A stretch of 64,000 nt of DNA from an uncultured Alphaproteobacteria bacterium (lineage in GTDB: Bacteria > Pseudomonadota > Alphaproteobacteria > RF32 > CAG-239), in contig CASFQO010000011.1 of the NCBI GenBank assembly GCA_949297145.1, positions 62,001 to 126,000 on the forward strand, given 5' to 3'. Below, in pieces: positions 7,824-18,093 of this stretch. Every line of letters begins with the position of its first letter. Within the stretch, counting starts at the first letter, position 1. Position numbers and translations under genes: made by a program. A model generated the notes under the pieces. It did no database searches. It saw only the letters and a program-made list of their open reading frames with translations, and was not told the origin of the DNA.

Positions 7824-8785
7824 ACACCTCCCCCATCATCATCATCGCCGGTCCCACCGCCTCCGGAAAATCCGGATTAGGTATAGATTTGGCCAAACGA
7901 TTAAACGGCGTCATCATCAACGCCGATTCTATGCAGGTGTATAAAGAAATCCCGATATTAGCGGCCACCCCTACCCCTCAAGAACAAGCAGAAATTCCTC
8001 ATAAACTATATGGAATATATGAAGCATCTAATCGGGGCAACGTTATGGATTGGTTAGTCCTCTGCAAACAAGAAATTGATACGGCGCGCCAAAACCGTCA
8101 AACACCTATCGTCATAGGAGGAACGGGGATGTATCTGGACGCATTGATAAACGGTCTAAGCCCAATACCGGAAACCCCTCAAACCATACGAGATAAAGTT
8201 GAAAATATGCTGCAAGAAAAAGGTCTGGAACATCTCTATGAAATCATCCAAAAAACGGACCCAAAAACTGCGCAAAAACTGAGTCCGAACGACAGCACCA
8301 GAATTCGCCGCGCCGTAGAGATTTGGTTAGACACCAACAAACCCGTATCCTATTGGCACAATATCGCACCAAAACCATTTTATCCGGCTCAAAATTTCTT
8401 TAAAATATACATCAAACCGGAAAGAAGCGAACTGGATAAACGCGCTCGCCTCCGCTTTGATAAGATGATGGAAATGGGAGCATTAGATGAAGTCAAAAAA
8501 CTTTTACCTCTGCACTTATCCGATTCTCTTCCGGCGATGCGCGCGCTGGGTGTCCAAGAGTTGAAATCCTTTCTTGAAAACAAATGCACCCTAGAAGAAG
8601 CCATCGAATTAGGCAAATTGCACACGCGCCAATATGCCAAACGTCAAAGCACCTGGTTTAACAATCGTTTCAACGCCGACGCCGTTTATCCGGAATGTTA
8701 TGGTAAAGATTTAGAAAAGGACAATTTTTTTGTTGATGAACTTGTTGATAAATTGCAAAAGAGGTATAAAATTCTTGCAAAATAA
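7805..8785 (+). CDS. miaA: tRNA dimethylallyltransferase MiaA
   Basis: MiaA adds the isopentenyl group to A37 of tRNAs reading UNN codons; MiaB, encoded at 61829-63160, then methylthiolates the same base. The P-loop IIIIAGPTASGKSGLGIDLA starts at about residue 10, followed by INADSMQVYKEI, IVIGGTGMYLDALINGL and the C-terminal ALGVQELKSFLE and RQYAKRQSTWFNNRF, all family blocks. I chose ATG at 7805, with GGAAGAAG before it, over a GTG at 7778; the gene then overlaps ddl by 19 bp, implying translational coupling. 326 residues. Confidence 0.95.
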   Translation: MPRLKINTSPIIIIAGPTASGKSGLGIDLAKRLNGVIINADSMQVYKEIPILAATPTPQEQAEIPHKLYGIYEASNRGNVMDWLVLCKQEIDTARQNRQTPIVIGGTGMYLDALINGLSPIPETPQTIRDKVENMLQEKGLEHLYEIIQKTDPKTAQKLSPNDSTRIRRAVEIWLDTNKPVSYWHNIAPKPFYPAQNFFKIYIKPERSELDKRARLRFDKMMEMGALDEVKKLLPLHLSDSLPAMRALGVQELKSFLENKCTLEEAIELGKLHTRQYAKRQSTWFNNRFNADAVYPECYGKDLEKDNFFVDELVDKLQKRYKILAK

Positions 8786-8817
8786 ACGAATTTTTCTTAA
8801 AAAAGAAAGAAATATGA

Positions 8818-9876
<1,059 letters not shown>

Positions 9877-9897
9877 TTCCTTCACAAAGGATGCGCC

Positions 9898-10761
9898 ATG
9901 AAACGTGAAAGAGTTCTTTTTCTAAAAGAAAATTATGTATTACGAGTTTTGAAGAGCTTTTTCTTAGCAGGGCTGTTTATTATAGCCCTGCTGTTAGTTT
10001 TGGTGCACAAAATTGACATAAACATCGTTTCCGGCGTATCAAGGAGCGTTATGTTCGTTGTTACCCCGCTCATTCATGTGGCCTCACTTCCGGCAGAAGG
10101 CTTAGGATACGGCTATAAAAAGATTGCAGAAATCATGTATATTCATGAAGAAAACGAGCGTTTACGTCAAGAAAATCAAGAGTTATATTTGCTAAAAGAC
10201 CGCATGCGTGCCCTGCAAACCGAAAACCGAATTTTCAAAAAGCTCTTACACCATATAGATATCCCGCAAACAAAGAGTTATACAGCTCGTGTTATTGCCG
10301 AAAATGACAATGCTTTCAGCAATTCGCTAATACTCTATTTAGGCAACGCCGCAGATTTCATCAAAAGCGGATATGCAGTCGTTAATGCCTCAGGCTTAAT
10401 TGGCCGAATAGAAATTGTAAGTGGCAAATATGCACGTGTTACCCTCATCACGGATATTAACTCTAAAATTCCGGTTGTCTCACTAAAAAGCCGTGATAGA
10501 GGAATTTTGGTCGGTAACAACACCCGTAGCCTAAATCTGATTTTTCCGCCATTGATGGCCGAATTACATAAAGGTGATATTTTAGTAACATCCGGCTCCG
10601 GCGGTGGATTACCACCTGATATACCTGTCGCAAAAATAAAAAGAGCCGGTGTTGATACCATAACCGCCACTCCGTTATTTTCGCCTTCTGAATTAGAAAT
10701 TGTAAAAATCATTGCCTACGACGTTATGCCTGATGAAGCAACCGCCAAGGAGCTGCAATAA
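9898..10761 (+). CDS. mreC: Rod-shape determining protein MreC
   Basis: MreC is a bitopic inner-membrane protein that activates PBP2. One transmembrane helix at about residues 17-37 (LKSFFLAGLFIIALLLVLVH) is followed by a coiled coil at about 80-120 (EENERLRQENQELYLLKDRM) and the two beta-barrel domains with NASGLIGRIEIV, RVTLITDINSKIPV and GDILVTSGSGGGLPPDIPVA, the family's best-conserved blocks. 287 residues. It begins 21 bp after mreB and overlaps mreD by one base (TAATG). Confidence 0.95.
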   Translation: MKRERVLFLKENYVLRVLKSFFLAGLFIIALLLVLVHKIDINIVSGVSRSVMFVVTPLIHVASLPAEGLGYGYKKIAEIMYIHEENERLRQENQELYLLKDRMRALQTENRIFKKLLHHIDIPQTKSYTARVIAENDNAFSNSLILYLGNAADFIKSGYAVVNASGLIGRIEIVSGKYARVTLITDINSKIPVVSLKSRDRGILVGNNTRSLNLIFPPLMAELHKGDILVTSGSGGGLPPDIPVAKIKRAGVDTITATPLFSPSELEIVKIIAYDVMPDEATAKELQ

Positions 10762-11291
10762 TGTCGGAAATAAAGAATTTCTGCGCCATTTTAGCAACCT
10801 ACCTTATCCCTCCGATAAGTGTTATTTTAATAGATTTACTTTTTTATATTCCACGTTCTTCAGATTTTTGGAATTTCACCCGCCTTGTACCGTTTTATAC
10901 CGGCGTATATTTTTGGTTAAGCCAACGTCCGGACGCGTTCAATGGCATCACCGCCTTTATCTTAGGAACAGTAGCCGATGTCATAAGTGCAACCCCGCTT
11001 GGAATAAATATTCTGACCTTTCTGTTTTTATATTACTGGGGAACAAGACTATCAACATACTTTAATGTCAAAAAATTTTCATATGCATGGCTCTTGTTTG
11101 CACTTACAATTTTTATAACCATTGCATTTAAATTTTTAATTACCAGCACTTTTCATCGTAGTTTTGTACCTCTCAATCAGACCTTATTAGAGCTGCTGCT
11201 GACAATTACCATTTACCCCATACTGACTTGCTACTACATATGGGTAGAGCGCCATTACATACATCTGGAGGAACGTTATGAAAAAATCTAA
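10761..11291 (+). CDS. mreD: Rod-shape determining protein MreD
   Basis: A polytopic inner-membrane protein of 176 residues with about five transmembrane helices (YLIPPISVILIDLLFYIP, TRLVPFYTGVYFWL, ILTFLFLYYWGTRL, WLLFALTIFITIAFKFLI, ELLLTITIYPILTCYYIW). The block NGITAFILGTVADVISATPLG is the family's diagnostic FxxGLLxDxLxxxPLG motif. The start codon overlaps the mreC stop and the end overlaps mrdA by 14 bp, so the three are tightly coupled. Confidence 0.93.
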   Translation: MSEIKNFCAILATYLIPPISVILIDLLFYIPRSSDFWNFTRLVPFYTGVYFWLSQRPDAFNGITAFILGTVADVISATPLGINILTFLFLYYWGTRLSTYFNVKKFSYAWLLFALTIFITIAFKFLITSTFHRSFVPLNQTLLELLLTITIYPILTCYYIWVERHYIHLEERYEKI

Positions 11292-13089
11292 CGACAAACT
11301 CCGTATTTTGTTAAAACGCTCGTTAATCATCTTCAGCGCCAACATCTTTTTATTTTTCGTTTTAGTCGGCCGTTTATATTATCTGCAAATTTATCAAAAA
11401 GAAAAATATGCCCTCTTAGCTGACAGTAACCGTTTCTCAACCAGACTTTTAGTTCCACCGAGAGGAAGCATCAACGACCGCAACGGTGTCGAATTAGCCA
11501 CAAACATTCAAAATTTTCAAGCCCTACTGATTGCCGAACAAGTACGCGGAGATATCAACAAGTTACTTGAAGAAATCACCCCTATCCTAAAACTGACACC
11601 GGAAGACATTGAGCAAATCAAAAAAGATATTAAGAGACACCGCCGCTTTGTCCCTGTCAAGATAAAAGATAATTTAAGCTGGGATGAAGTTTCCACTCTC
11701 ATGTTAAATAATCACCGTTGGCCGGGGCTGGTGATAGACCAAGGCCTAATCCGCTATTATCCGTTTAAGCAATATACGGCCCACCCTCTCGGATATGTCG
11801 GGTCTGTATCTGAAAAAGATTTACAGCAATCAGATGCCCCTTTGCTTCAAGTACCGGGATTTAAAATTGGCAAATCCGGATTTGAAAAGACGTATGATGA
11901 AAGCCTCCGCGGCAAAGAAGGAAGCCTAAAATATGAAGTCAACGCCTACGGACGTATTATGCGTGAAATAGAAAAAATAGAAGGAACAAAAGGTGAAGAT
12001 TTGAATTTAACCATAGACATCCGCCTTCAAAAAGCAGCCTTTGATGCCTTTGGAGACGAAGCCGGAGCAGCCGTTGTTTTAGATGTTCACACCGGAGAAA
12101 TATTAGCATCCGTATCCACTCCATCATTTGACCCCAATTTATTTGTAGACGGCATCTCTCAAAAGAATTGGGATGCTTTGCTTTATGATGAAAAGACGCC
12201 TCTGACCAACAAAGCCATTTCCGGACAATATTCCCCTGGTTCTACTTTCAAAGTCGTTGTTGCTTTGGCGGCATTGGAGGCCGGTGTGATTGATGAAAAG
12301 ACCGATTATTTTTGCTCTGGAAAAATGAAGTTGGGTAATCACCTGTTCCATTGTTGGAAACACTACGGACATGGACACCAAACTCTGGTTAACGCCCTCA
12401 AGAACTCCTGTGATATTTATTTTTATGAAACAGCTCTGGAGTTAGGGATAGAAAAGATAGCCGCAATGAGCCGCAAATTAGGCTTAGGCACAACCTATGA
12501 TTTAGGATTAGAAAATCAAAAGAAAGGCGTTATTCCGGATAAAGCTTGGAAACGGCAACAATTTAAAACCGGTTGGCAAAAAGGTGAAACCGTAATTGCA
12601 GGCATTGGCCAAGGTTATGTCCTCGTCACTCCGACACAACTTGTGACCATGCTGGCAAGAGTAGTCAACGGCGGCTATGAAATAACCCCAACCTTCATTA
12701 AAAGACCAAATAACGAAGCGCCAAAGTCTTTACATCTTAATCCGCACGACATCTCTTTGGTAAAACAAGGGATGTATGAAGTGGTAAACGGCAAAGGCGG
12801 AACGGCAACCCGTGCGAAACTAAAGATTAAAGGTATAGAAATGGGCGGCAAAACCGGAACGACACAAGTCCGCCGCATCAGCTTAAAAGAACGTGCCGAA
12901 GGCATAAAAAAAGATGAAGATTTACCTTGGAAATATCGTAACCACGCCTGGTTTATGGCCTACGCGCCACACGACAATCCCAAATATGCCGTTGCCGTCA
13001 TTGTTGAACATGGGCGCTCCGGTGCAGGAGTTGCTGCCCCGATTGCTTCAAAGATTCTGGAAGAAGCCATAAAGTTAGACATCAGATAA
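11278..13089 (+). CDS. mrdA: Penicillin-binding protein 2, elongation transpeptidase
   Basis: PBP2 crosslinks new peptidoglycan in the side wall and is the partner of RodA. It has one N-terminal transmembrane helix (about 13-33), a pedestal domain with PPRGSINDRNGVELATN, and a transpeptidase domain. Catalytic motifs are intact: S322-TFK within QYSPGSTFK, S377-C-D, and K525-TG in GGKTGTTQVRR. 603 residues is normal. Its SD (GGAGG) lies inside mreD. The monofunctional class B architecture, with position between mreD and rodA, separates it from the division PBP3. Confidence 0.96.
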   Translation: MKKSNDKLRILLKRSLIIFSANIFLFFVLVGRLYYLQIYQKEKYALLADSNRFSTRLLVPPRGSINDRNGVELATNIQNFQALLIAEQVRGDINKLLEEITPILKLTPEDIEQIKKDIKRHRRFVPVKIKDNLSWDEVSTLMLNNHRWPGLVIDQGLIRYYPFKQYTAHPLGYVGSVSEKDLQQSDAPLLQVPGFKIGKSGFEKTYDESLRGKEGSLKYEVNAYGRIMREIEKIEGTKGEDLNLTIDIRLQKAAFDAFGDEAGAAVVLDVHTGEILASVSTPSFDPNLFVDGISQKNWDALLYDEKTPLTNKAISGQYSPGSTFKVVVALAALEAGVIDEKTDYFCSGKMKLGNHLFHCWKHYGHGHQTLVNALKNSCDIYFYETALELGIEKIAAMSRKLGLGTTYDLGLENQKKGVIPDKAWKRQQFKTGWQKGETVIAGIGQGYVLVTPTQLVTMLARVVNGGYEITPTFIKRPNNEAPKSLHLNPHDISLVKQGMYEVVNGKGGTATRAKLKIKGIEMGGKTGTTQVRRISLKERAEGIKKDEDLPWKYRNHAWFMAYAPHDNPKYAVAVIVEHGRSGAGVAAPIASKILEEAIKLDIR

Positions 13090-13099
13090 GGAAAAGGAC

Positions 13100-14233
13100 A
13101 TGGCAATCATATTAAATCAAAATCAAGAACTGAGCTTAAAAGAGCGTTTCTTTAATCTGAATTTCGTATATATACTCATACTCTGCCTCTTAGCCATGAT
13201 TGGCTGCCTAACTTTGTACTCTGCAGCCGGAGGCAAAATAACACCCTGGGCTCTGAACCAAGGAATTCGCTTCGGCATGGGCTTATGCGTGATGATAACA
13301 GCCGCCATGATAAAACCGGAATTTTACTATAAAATAGCCACGCCTTTTTATTTATTTACCTTGTTTTTGCTGCTTGTCGTAGACGTTGCCGGTCACACCG
13401 GAATGGGCGCGCAAAGATGGATAAATTTAGGCTTTTTCAAATTACAACCATCCGAATTGATGAAATTGGCAATTGTGTTGCAATTAGCGCGTTATTTCAG
13501 CAACACACCGCTTGAAGAAATTAGAACGATACGCGGCATAATCGTTCCGATTATCATTGTGGCTGTTCCGGTTGCCTTTATCATGATACAACCGGACCTT
13601 GGAACATCTTTAATGGTGCTATTCTGTGCCACTGCATTATTTTATTTAGCCGGCATACAGTGGTGGAAATTTGGGTTAGCATTAGGAGGAGTTGCAGCCG
13701 CTGCCCCAATTTTATGGCATTTTTTGCATGATTACCAAAAGAATAGGATTCTAACCTTTTTAGATCCGGAACGTGACCCGCAAGGTGCCGGCTATCACAT
13801 CATCCAAGCAAAAATAGCCCTTGGTTCAGGCGGAGCATGGGGAAAAGGATTTTTATCAGGAACTCAAAGCCATTTGAATTTTTTACCGGAAAAACATACT
13901 GACTTTATTTTCACCATGTTCTCCGAAGAATTTGGAATGATTGGGGGAATTGTCATCTTATTCTTAAATCTAATCCTCATCAGCTACGGATACTGGTTTG
14001 CCTTTAGAATCCACCCCTCCAACTATTTTGGCAAGATGGTCATCTTAGGGCTTAACACAAACTACTTCTTATATGTATTTATCAATGTCGCAATGGTCAT
14101 CGGCTTATTACCGGTTGTAGGCATTCCCTTGCCGTTAATTAGCTACGGCGGCACGGTAATCATTTCGGTAATGGCAAGCTTTGGCATCATGCAGTCGTTC
14201 TATGTCAACCGCGACCGAGAGTTAAAAAAATAA
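13100..14233 (+). CDS. rodA: Peptidoglycan glycosyltransferase RodA
   Basis: RodA is the SEDS-family polymerase that works with PBP2. About ten transmembrane helices are visible, with the conserved GAQRWINLGFFKLQPSELMKLA block near residue 105, the catalytic-loop region LPEKHTDFIFTMFSEEFGMIGG near residue 255 and the closing GIPLPLISYGGTVIISVMASFG. 377 residues. AAAAGGA precedes the ATG, 10 bp after mrdA. Family members FtsW and RodA look alike; neighbours decide for RodA. Confidence 0.96.
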   Translation: MAIILNQNQELSLKERFFNLNFVYILILCLLAMIGCLTLYSAAGGKITPWALNQGIRFGMGLCVMITAAMIKPEFYYKIATPFYLFTLFLLLVVDVAGHTGMGAQRWINLGFFKLQPSELMKLAIVLQLARYFSNTPLEEIRTIRGIIVPIIIVAVPVAFIMIQPDLGTSLMVLFCATALFYLAGIQWWKFGLALGGVAAAAPILWHFLHDYQKNRILTFLDPERDPQGAGYHIIQAKIALGSGGAWGKGFLSGTQSHLNFLPEKHTDFIFTMFSEEFGMIGGIVILFLNLILISYGYWFAFRIHPSNYFGKMVILGLNTNYFLYVFINVAMVIGLLPVVGIPLPLISYGGTVIISVMASFGIMQSFYVNRDRELKK

Positions 14234-14300
14234 TCTCCTGCATTGAAAAAGGAAGAAGAAAGCATACATCTCCCGATAGAGCAATTATCGGAGAAGAAAG

Positions 14301-14711
14301 ATGTTAAACATTTCAAAATATTTGGTATTAGCCATCATTTTAAGCATAAGTGCCTGCGCCACACCACAAAAGTACACCGCCCAATTAAATCAAGAATTAG
14401 GCAAAACATCCGAACAACTTATGAATACCTTTGGTCAGCCTGTAAAAATAAAAAAGCTTGCTAACGGCGATAAAATTATCACCTATATCAGTATAAACTA
14501 TCAAGTTCTGCCGGATCCGAACTATTACTTTAACACCGGCCTAATGACCGAAGATGAAATGTTCTATCCCTTTACCTATGGCGGAGCAGAAATTCCGGTC
14601 GGTAATTTTATGGGCGAGACGATTACCGAATATTGCAAAACAGACTTTTACCTAAAAAACAACATCGTCACCTCATGGCAATGGAAAGGAAACGCCTGCG
14701 TTGCATTGTAA
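14301..14711 (+). CDS. Small lipoprotein, BamE/SmpA-like
   Basis: A 136-residue protein with a lipobox signal peptide (YLVLAIILSISAC, lipidated Cys19) followed by a short region ELGKTSEQLMNTFGQPVKIKKLANGDKIITYISI that resembles the core of BamE/SmpA/OmlA-type lipoproteins: a helix, a Gly-x-Pro turn, then a strand. The rest contains two more cysteines that may pair (YCKTDF, GNACVAL). Likely anchored in the outer membrane; the exact role is unknown. It lies 67 bp after rodA on the same strand and closes the elongation cluster, with GGAGAAGAAAG before the ATG. Confidence 0.75.
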   Translation: MLNISKYLVLAIILSISACATPQKYTAQLNQELGKTSEQLMNTFGQPVKIKKLANGDKIITYISINYQVLPDPNYYFNTGLMTEDEMFYPFTYGGAEIPVGNFMGETITEYCKTDFYLKNNIVTSWQWKGNACVAL

Positions 14712-14721
14712 CAAGATAAAA

Positions 14722-15699
14722 TTAAGCATTAACATTTTGGCGACCGGCACGTCGAGCCGCAACCAAAGCATTGATATCTAAAGTCTTTGCTTGTTCTAAG
14801 ACCTGTTTAGCGGAAGCTCTGTCAAAACTTTTATTTTGATATTGATATTTACCGCATAAAATATTCTCGCGCTTTCGGCAATCTTCAAAATTTTTTTTCA
14901 GACTTTGCGCCAAATTTTCCCGATTAACTTGCGCCACATTTTTATCTTCAACAGCAATACCGCTTTTATGCAGCATATCCACAAAGCGTTGCCGCACTTC
15001 AGGACTCATTCTCTTCAAAGCAGCTTGCTGCGGTTGTTCGCGCAAATACTCAACCATGGCTTTCTTTTGTTCCACATCAGACAAACCACCGAGCAACTGA
15101 GCCGCTTCATTTTCCATTTGGCTTATTTTCATAAAAGATTGAGACGTTTGTCCGTTTTTATCGGCACGGCGTCTTTCTCTGTCAATTTCCTTAAACAAAT
15201 GCACAATAAATTTTTCCACGTGGTTTTCTTTCCAATCTTTTTGGATAGCCTGTTTATCACTTTCACGTGTCTGCAACCATAACTTCATTTGTTCATCCGT
15301 CAAAGCACCACCATGGGCAGCTGCCAACAAAGCCTCTCTTTGCCGTCTGTTTTCTACCATAACAGCCACCGTCTCGGCCGCATACCCAAGAGCCAACAAG
15401 CTAACACTATAATTTAAGAGTTGCTGGGTTTCCTTTTCTTCATTCGCCAACTTTTTTTGTTCTTCTTCCACAAAATCTCGAACTGTTTCATTGCCGTTCA
15501 AGACATCCGGCGGCAAAACATCACGATACTCATTTTTAATCCATTCTGGAATATTCCTCCAAATCTGATAATGTTTTTCGTGTTTAGAAAGAATAGCATT
15601 AATAACATCATCCGGCACATCATCAGCCGTTGCACGCCGATAATCATCCGGATAATTAGCATATAAGAATCTTTCAAAATCACCCATTGAGTTAGCCAT
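14722..15699 (-). CDS. Orphan helical protein, 325 residues
   Basis: Unrecognised. The start MANSMGDFERFLYANYPDDY has a good GAGGG site. The protein is charged and mostly helical: EEEQKKLANEEKETQQLL, then a small-residue stretch LLNYSVSLLALGYAAETVAVMV (residues about 95-116) that could be one membrane segment or a buried helix, then basic helices up to the C-terminus RAGRQNVNA. It has no catalytic signature. The strand is opposite to the elongation cluster; the gene is convergent with the lipoprotein with only 10 bp between stops. Confidence 0.8.
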   Translation of the reverse strand: MANSMGDFERFLYANYPDDYRRATADDVPDDVINAILSKHEKHYQIWRNIPEWIKNEYRDVLPPDVLNGNETVRDFVEEEQKKLANEEKETQQLLNYSVSLLALGYAAETVAVMVENRRQREALLAAAHGGALTDEQMKLWLQTRESDKQAIQKDWKENHVEKFIVHLFKEIDRERRRADKNGQTSQSFMKISQMENEAAQLLGGLSDVEQKKAMVEYLREQPQQAALKRMSPEVRQRFVDMLHKSGIAVEDKNVAQVNRENLAQSLKKNFEDCRKRENILCGKYQYQNKSFDRASAKQVLEQAKTLDINALVAARRAGRQNVNA

Positions 15700-15770
15700 A
15701 ACACCCTCATTAGAAACATAATTGCCCTTAATTTAAAAAGATTATACCACAAAATTTATCTATCATCAAC

Positions 15771-15803
15771 AAAAAAAGTCCCTCAGCAAAAAGCTGTAGG
15801 GAC
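15771..15803 (-). terminator. Intrinsic terminator after the 123-residue membrane protein
   Basis: Minus-strand stem GTCCCTacAGC / GCTgaGGGAC (15793-15803 with 15778-15787) followed by seven T. Confidence 0.8.
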
Positions 15804-15822
15804 CATTAAAAAAGAAATAAAA

Positions 15823-16194
15823 TCACCGCTGAGGTTCATCAAGTTTACTTTCAGCATCCGGACCACAATATTTATTCAAATAAAAGGCCCCCCACAACAC
15901 CAAAATAGCACCAAACAGCAACACCGCTAAATAGAAATAGCTGGCTATCTGCTGACACCCAAAGACAAAGAACCACCTACCGCAAAACAAAAGCAACAAA
16001 ATAAAATTGAGCAACTTTGTACTCAACGATTGACTGTACTTTAAGCTCAATGCAAAAACTTCTGCTGCTCCGGTTACTGCTGCAAATAACAACACCAATG
16101 CTGCAATTTTATCAATCCAAAAAGAAAGAACAAAAAGCAACACACATGCACTGATAACACATCTGGCCATCAGTCTAAACTGATTTTTTTCCAT
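15823..16194 (-). CDS. Small polytopic membrane protein, 123 residues
   Basis: Four hydrophobic segments are visible (about residues 11-27, 29-48, 59-77 and 84-105: ARCVISACVLLFVLSFWI, IAALVLLFAAVTGAAEVFAL, LLNFILLLLFCGRWFFVFGC, YFYLAVLLFGAILVLWGAFY), with a short polar C-terminus (DAESKLDEPQR). It is an inner-membrane protein with no recognisable family. It stands alone between a terminator on each side. Confidence 0.75.
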   Translation of the reverse strand: MEKNQFRLMARCVISACVLLFVLSFWIDKIAALVLLFAAVTGAAEVFALSLKYSQSLSTKLLNFILLLLFCGRWFFVFGCQQIASYFYLAVLLFGAILVLWGAFYLNKYCGPDAESKLDEPQR

Positions 16195-16315
16195 ACCTAA
16201 TAATTTTTAGATTAATTTTTTAATAATTCAAAACTGACGGCACGATAACAAACTTAAATCAAAAAATCAAGCCTGAAAAAAACATTTTTTTACCTTAAAT
16301 TCTATTTTTATATTC

Positions 16316-16344
16316 AAAAAAAGCTGCACAATTGTACAGCTTTT
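16316..16344 (-). terminator. Intrinsic terminator after the maltokinase-like gene
   Basis: Near-perfect palindrome AAGCTGyACAATTGTrCAGCTT followed by a T run on the minus strand, 25 bp past the stop codon. Confidence 0.8.
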
Positions 16345-16369
16345 CTTTAAACACAAAACGAAGTATGCG

Positions 16370-17977
16370 TTACAAACCACGTCCGCTCTTGCTCAACCAT
16401 ACAGCATGAACCAAATCCGCAACATTGATAGGTTTCTGAACTTCGATTCTTGTACGCGTATTTTCAACTTCATTATCTTGTCTCAACAAGCTAACCAATC
16501 CTTTAACCGGAATATGTGCCATATCCGGACGATTGCTAACCTCATACTGAACTTCATACAAATTTTTACGCAAAATTTCCAAAGCCAACATAGGTTCACG
16601 CTCGCTATGTCCTTGCAAGAAAGCTCTTGTCGCGGCTTCAATCATCGGAGCAACAGCCTGATTAGCCCAAGCTTCTTGCTCTGGATTGGTAACATTTTTA
16701 TCTGTACCGTTTGCACGTTTAACAATTTCACCTGTAGCCGCAAAAGTTTCCGCCACCACCGGTCCCAAATATCCGCTGATAGAACGATACATACCAGCAA
16801 CATCGCGCGTTTCCGGATACTTAACTTTTCTGGCCTTAACAGATAATCCAGGTTCCCCTGCAAAGTCCAAAAACTTCAAATCATTATCTTTGGTAACCAA
16901 AACTTGCCCAAGGTGAAAATCCCCATGCACACGAACAATAGAACTTTTGGCTTCGCCGTTATTTAATTGTTCAACTTTATGATGAATAAAGTTATGCGTC
17001 AAATTATCCCAATTTTGCAACAAATCTTCAGCTTGAACTTTTGTATCTCCATCCAAATTTTGAAGATTTTGAGCAATTGTTTTTTCCGTTTGATACAACA
17101 AAACAGCCAAATTTTTCTCATACTTATAAAGATAAGCATCATCAATCAAAACCGGTTCAAAATCGGGATTACCATCTGGACGAGAAAGACACTCAGACAT
17201 TTCCGCAGTTTTACGTCCGAGATTGCGCATCATTTCCAAAAATTCTTTATGATCCGCAACATTAATTTTATCTTGTCCGTTAGCCTGAGCCTCTGTTAAA
17301 GCACCAACTAAATAATTGTTAGCATATTCCCACAGGTCGCCGCGATTTGGAACAAACTCTTGAACAATACCCAATGTCGCAATTTTGCCGTCTGGCTCTT
17401 TCATAATAAAAGCACCATAGGTTTTAGGCATAGCCGAACATCCTGCTTCCATCAACTTAGCATTCATTTCCACTTCAACGCTAACCCCATAATCACTTTC
17501 AATCATACGATCTTGTTTAAAAGCAATATCCTCGCCGACACGAATTGTTGTATTACTTTGTTCCACATTCAACGGTTTAGAAGAAGCCTTCAAATTATCT
17601 TGAACAACCTCTTTTTCACCGATACTATGATATTTAACCACAGCCCCATTATGAAACGTAACAGAATTATTATTTTCCTTAAAAAAGTTCATCAAAGATT
17701 TCCAATAATCCGGAGCTTTCATTGCATCAAAATATTCTTGACCGTTAATTGTGACACAATCAACACCATCCATACGTCCTTTAGCCAAAGGCATAAAGAA
17801 TTTCTTTTCAGAACCATCGTCAAATTTAGCTGTTCCCAAAGTAAAAAATTTACGTCCGCCATCAAACGGGATGGCATCTAACTCTACATCTGCAACTTTG
17901 CCGTCAGCAATTTCTTGCTTAAAACCGCACCATCTTTGTGCACGAATGTAGTTAATAAGTTCATTATTTCCTTTCAT
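16370..17977 (-). CDS. Maltokinase-like phosphotransferase
   Basis: Maltokinases (Mak/Pep2) phosphorylate maltose at C1 with ATP; the product feeds the GlgE glucan polymerase. The N-terminal cap starts LINYIRAQRWCGFKQEIAD, matching the RWFxxK cap of the family. The catalytic loop is HGDFHLGQVL (D353), and the metal-binding block FLDFAGEP (D371) follows 18 residues later, both as in Mak and aminoglycoside kinases. The length, 535 residues, is slightly above the usual 430-460 because of inserts at residues 80-150. A strong AGGAG site precedes the ATG. It is divergent from malQ with 116 bp between the starts. No glgE or treS lies in the window, so another use of maltose-1-phosphate, or another sugar substrate, is possible. 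Confidence 0.75.
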   Translation of the reverse strand: MKGNNELINYIRAQRWCGFKQEIADGKVADVELDAIPFDGGRKFFTLGTAKFDDGSEKKFFMPLAKGRMDGVDCVTINGQEYFDAMKAPDYWKSLMNFFKENNNSVTFHNGAVVKYHSIGEKEVVQDNLKASSKPLNVEQSNTTIRVGEDIAFKQDRMIESDYGVSVEVEMNAKLMEAGCSAMPKTYGAFIMKEPDGKIATLGIVQEFVPNRGDLWEYANNYLVGALTEAQANGQDKINVADHKEFLEMMRNLGRKTAEMSECLSRPDGNPDFEPVLIDDAYLYKYEKNLAVLLYQTEKTIAQNLQNLDGDTKVQAEDLLQNWDNLTHNFIHHKVEQLNNGEAKSSIVRVHGDFHLGQVLVTKDNDLKFLDFAGEPGLSVKARKVKYPETRDVAGMYRSISGYLGPVVAETFAATGEIVKRANGTDKNVTNPEQEAWANQAVAPMIEAATRAFLQGHSEREPMLALEILRKNLYEVQYEVSNRPDMAHIPVKGLVSLLRQDNEVENTRTRIEVQKPINVADLVHAVWLSKSGRGL

Positions 17978-18093
17978 AAAAAATCTCCTATTGATAATAA
18001 TAAGTTTAAATTGGAACGAATAGAGTAGATTTCAATACAAATTTAGAAAAAGAACTAAAACTGTTGATAAAAATGAAGGGTTTAGAAGTAGTT

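Noticed and set aside
14262-14300. Imperfect inverted repeat (CTCCCGATA / TTATCGGAG) before the lipoprotein gene
   Set aside because: Pairing is imperfect and there is no T run; it overlaps the ribosome-binding site but the evidence for a riboswitch or terminator is too weak.
14243-14464. A 73-codon frame between rodA and the lipoprotein gene
   Set aside because: It overlaps the lipobox signal peptide of the better supported gene in another frame and starts at a poor site.
17360-17881. A 173-codon frame antisense to the maltokinase-like gene
   Set aside because: Inside a gene with clear kinase motifs; no start signal and no recognisable domain.
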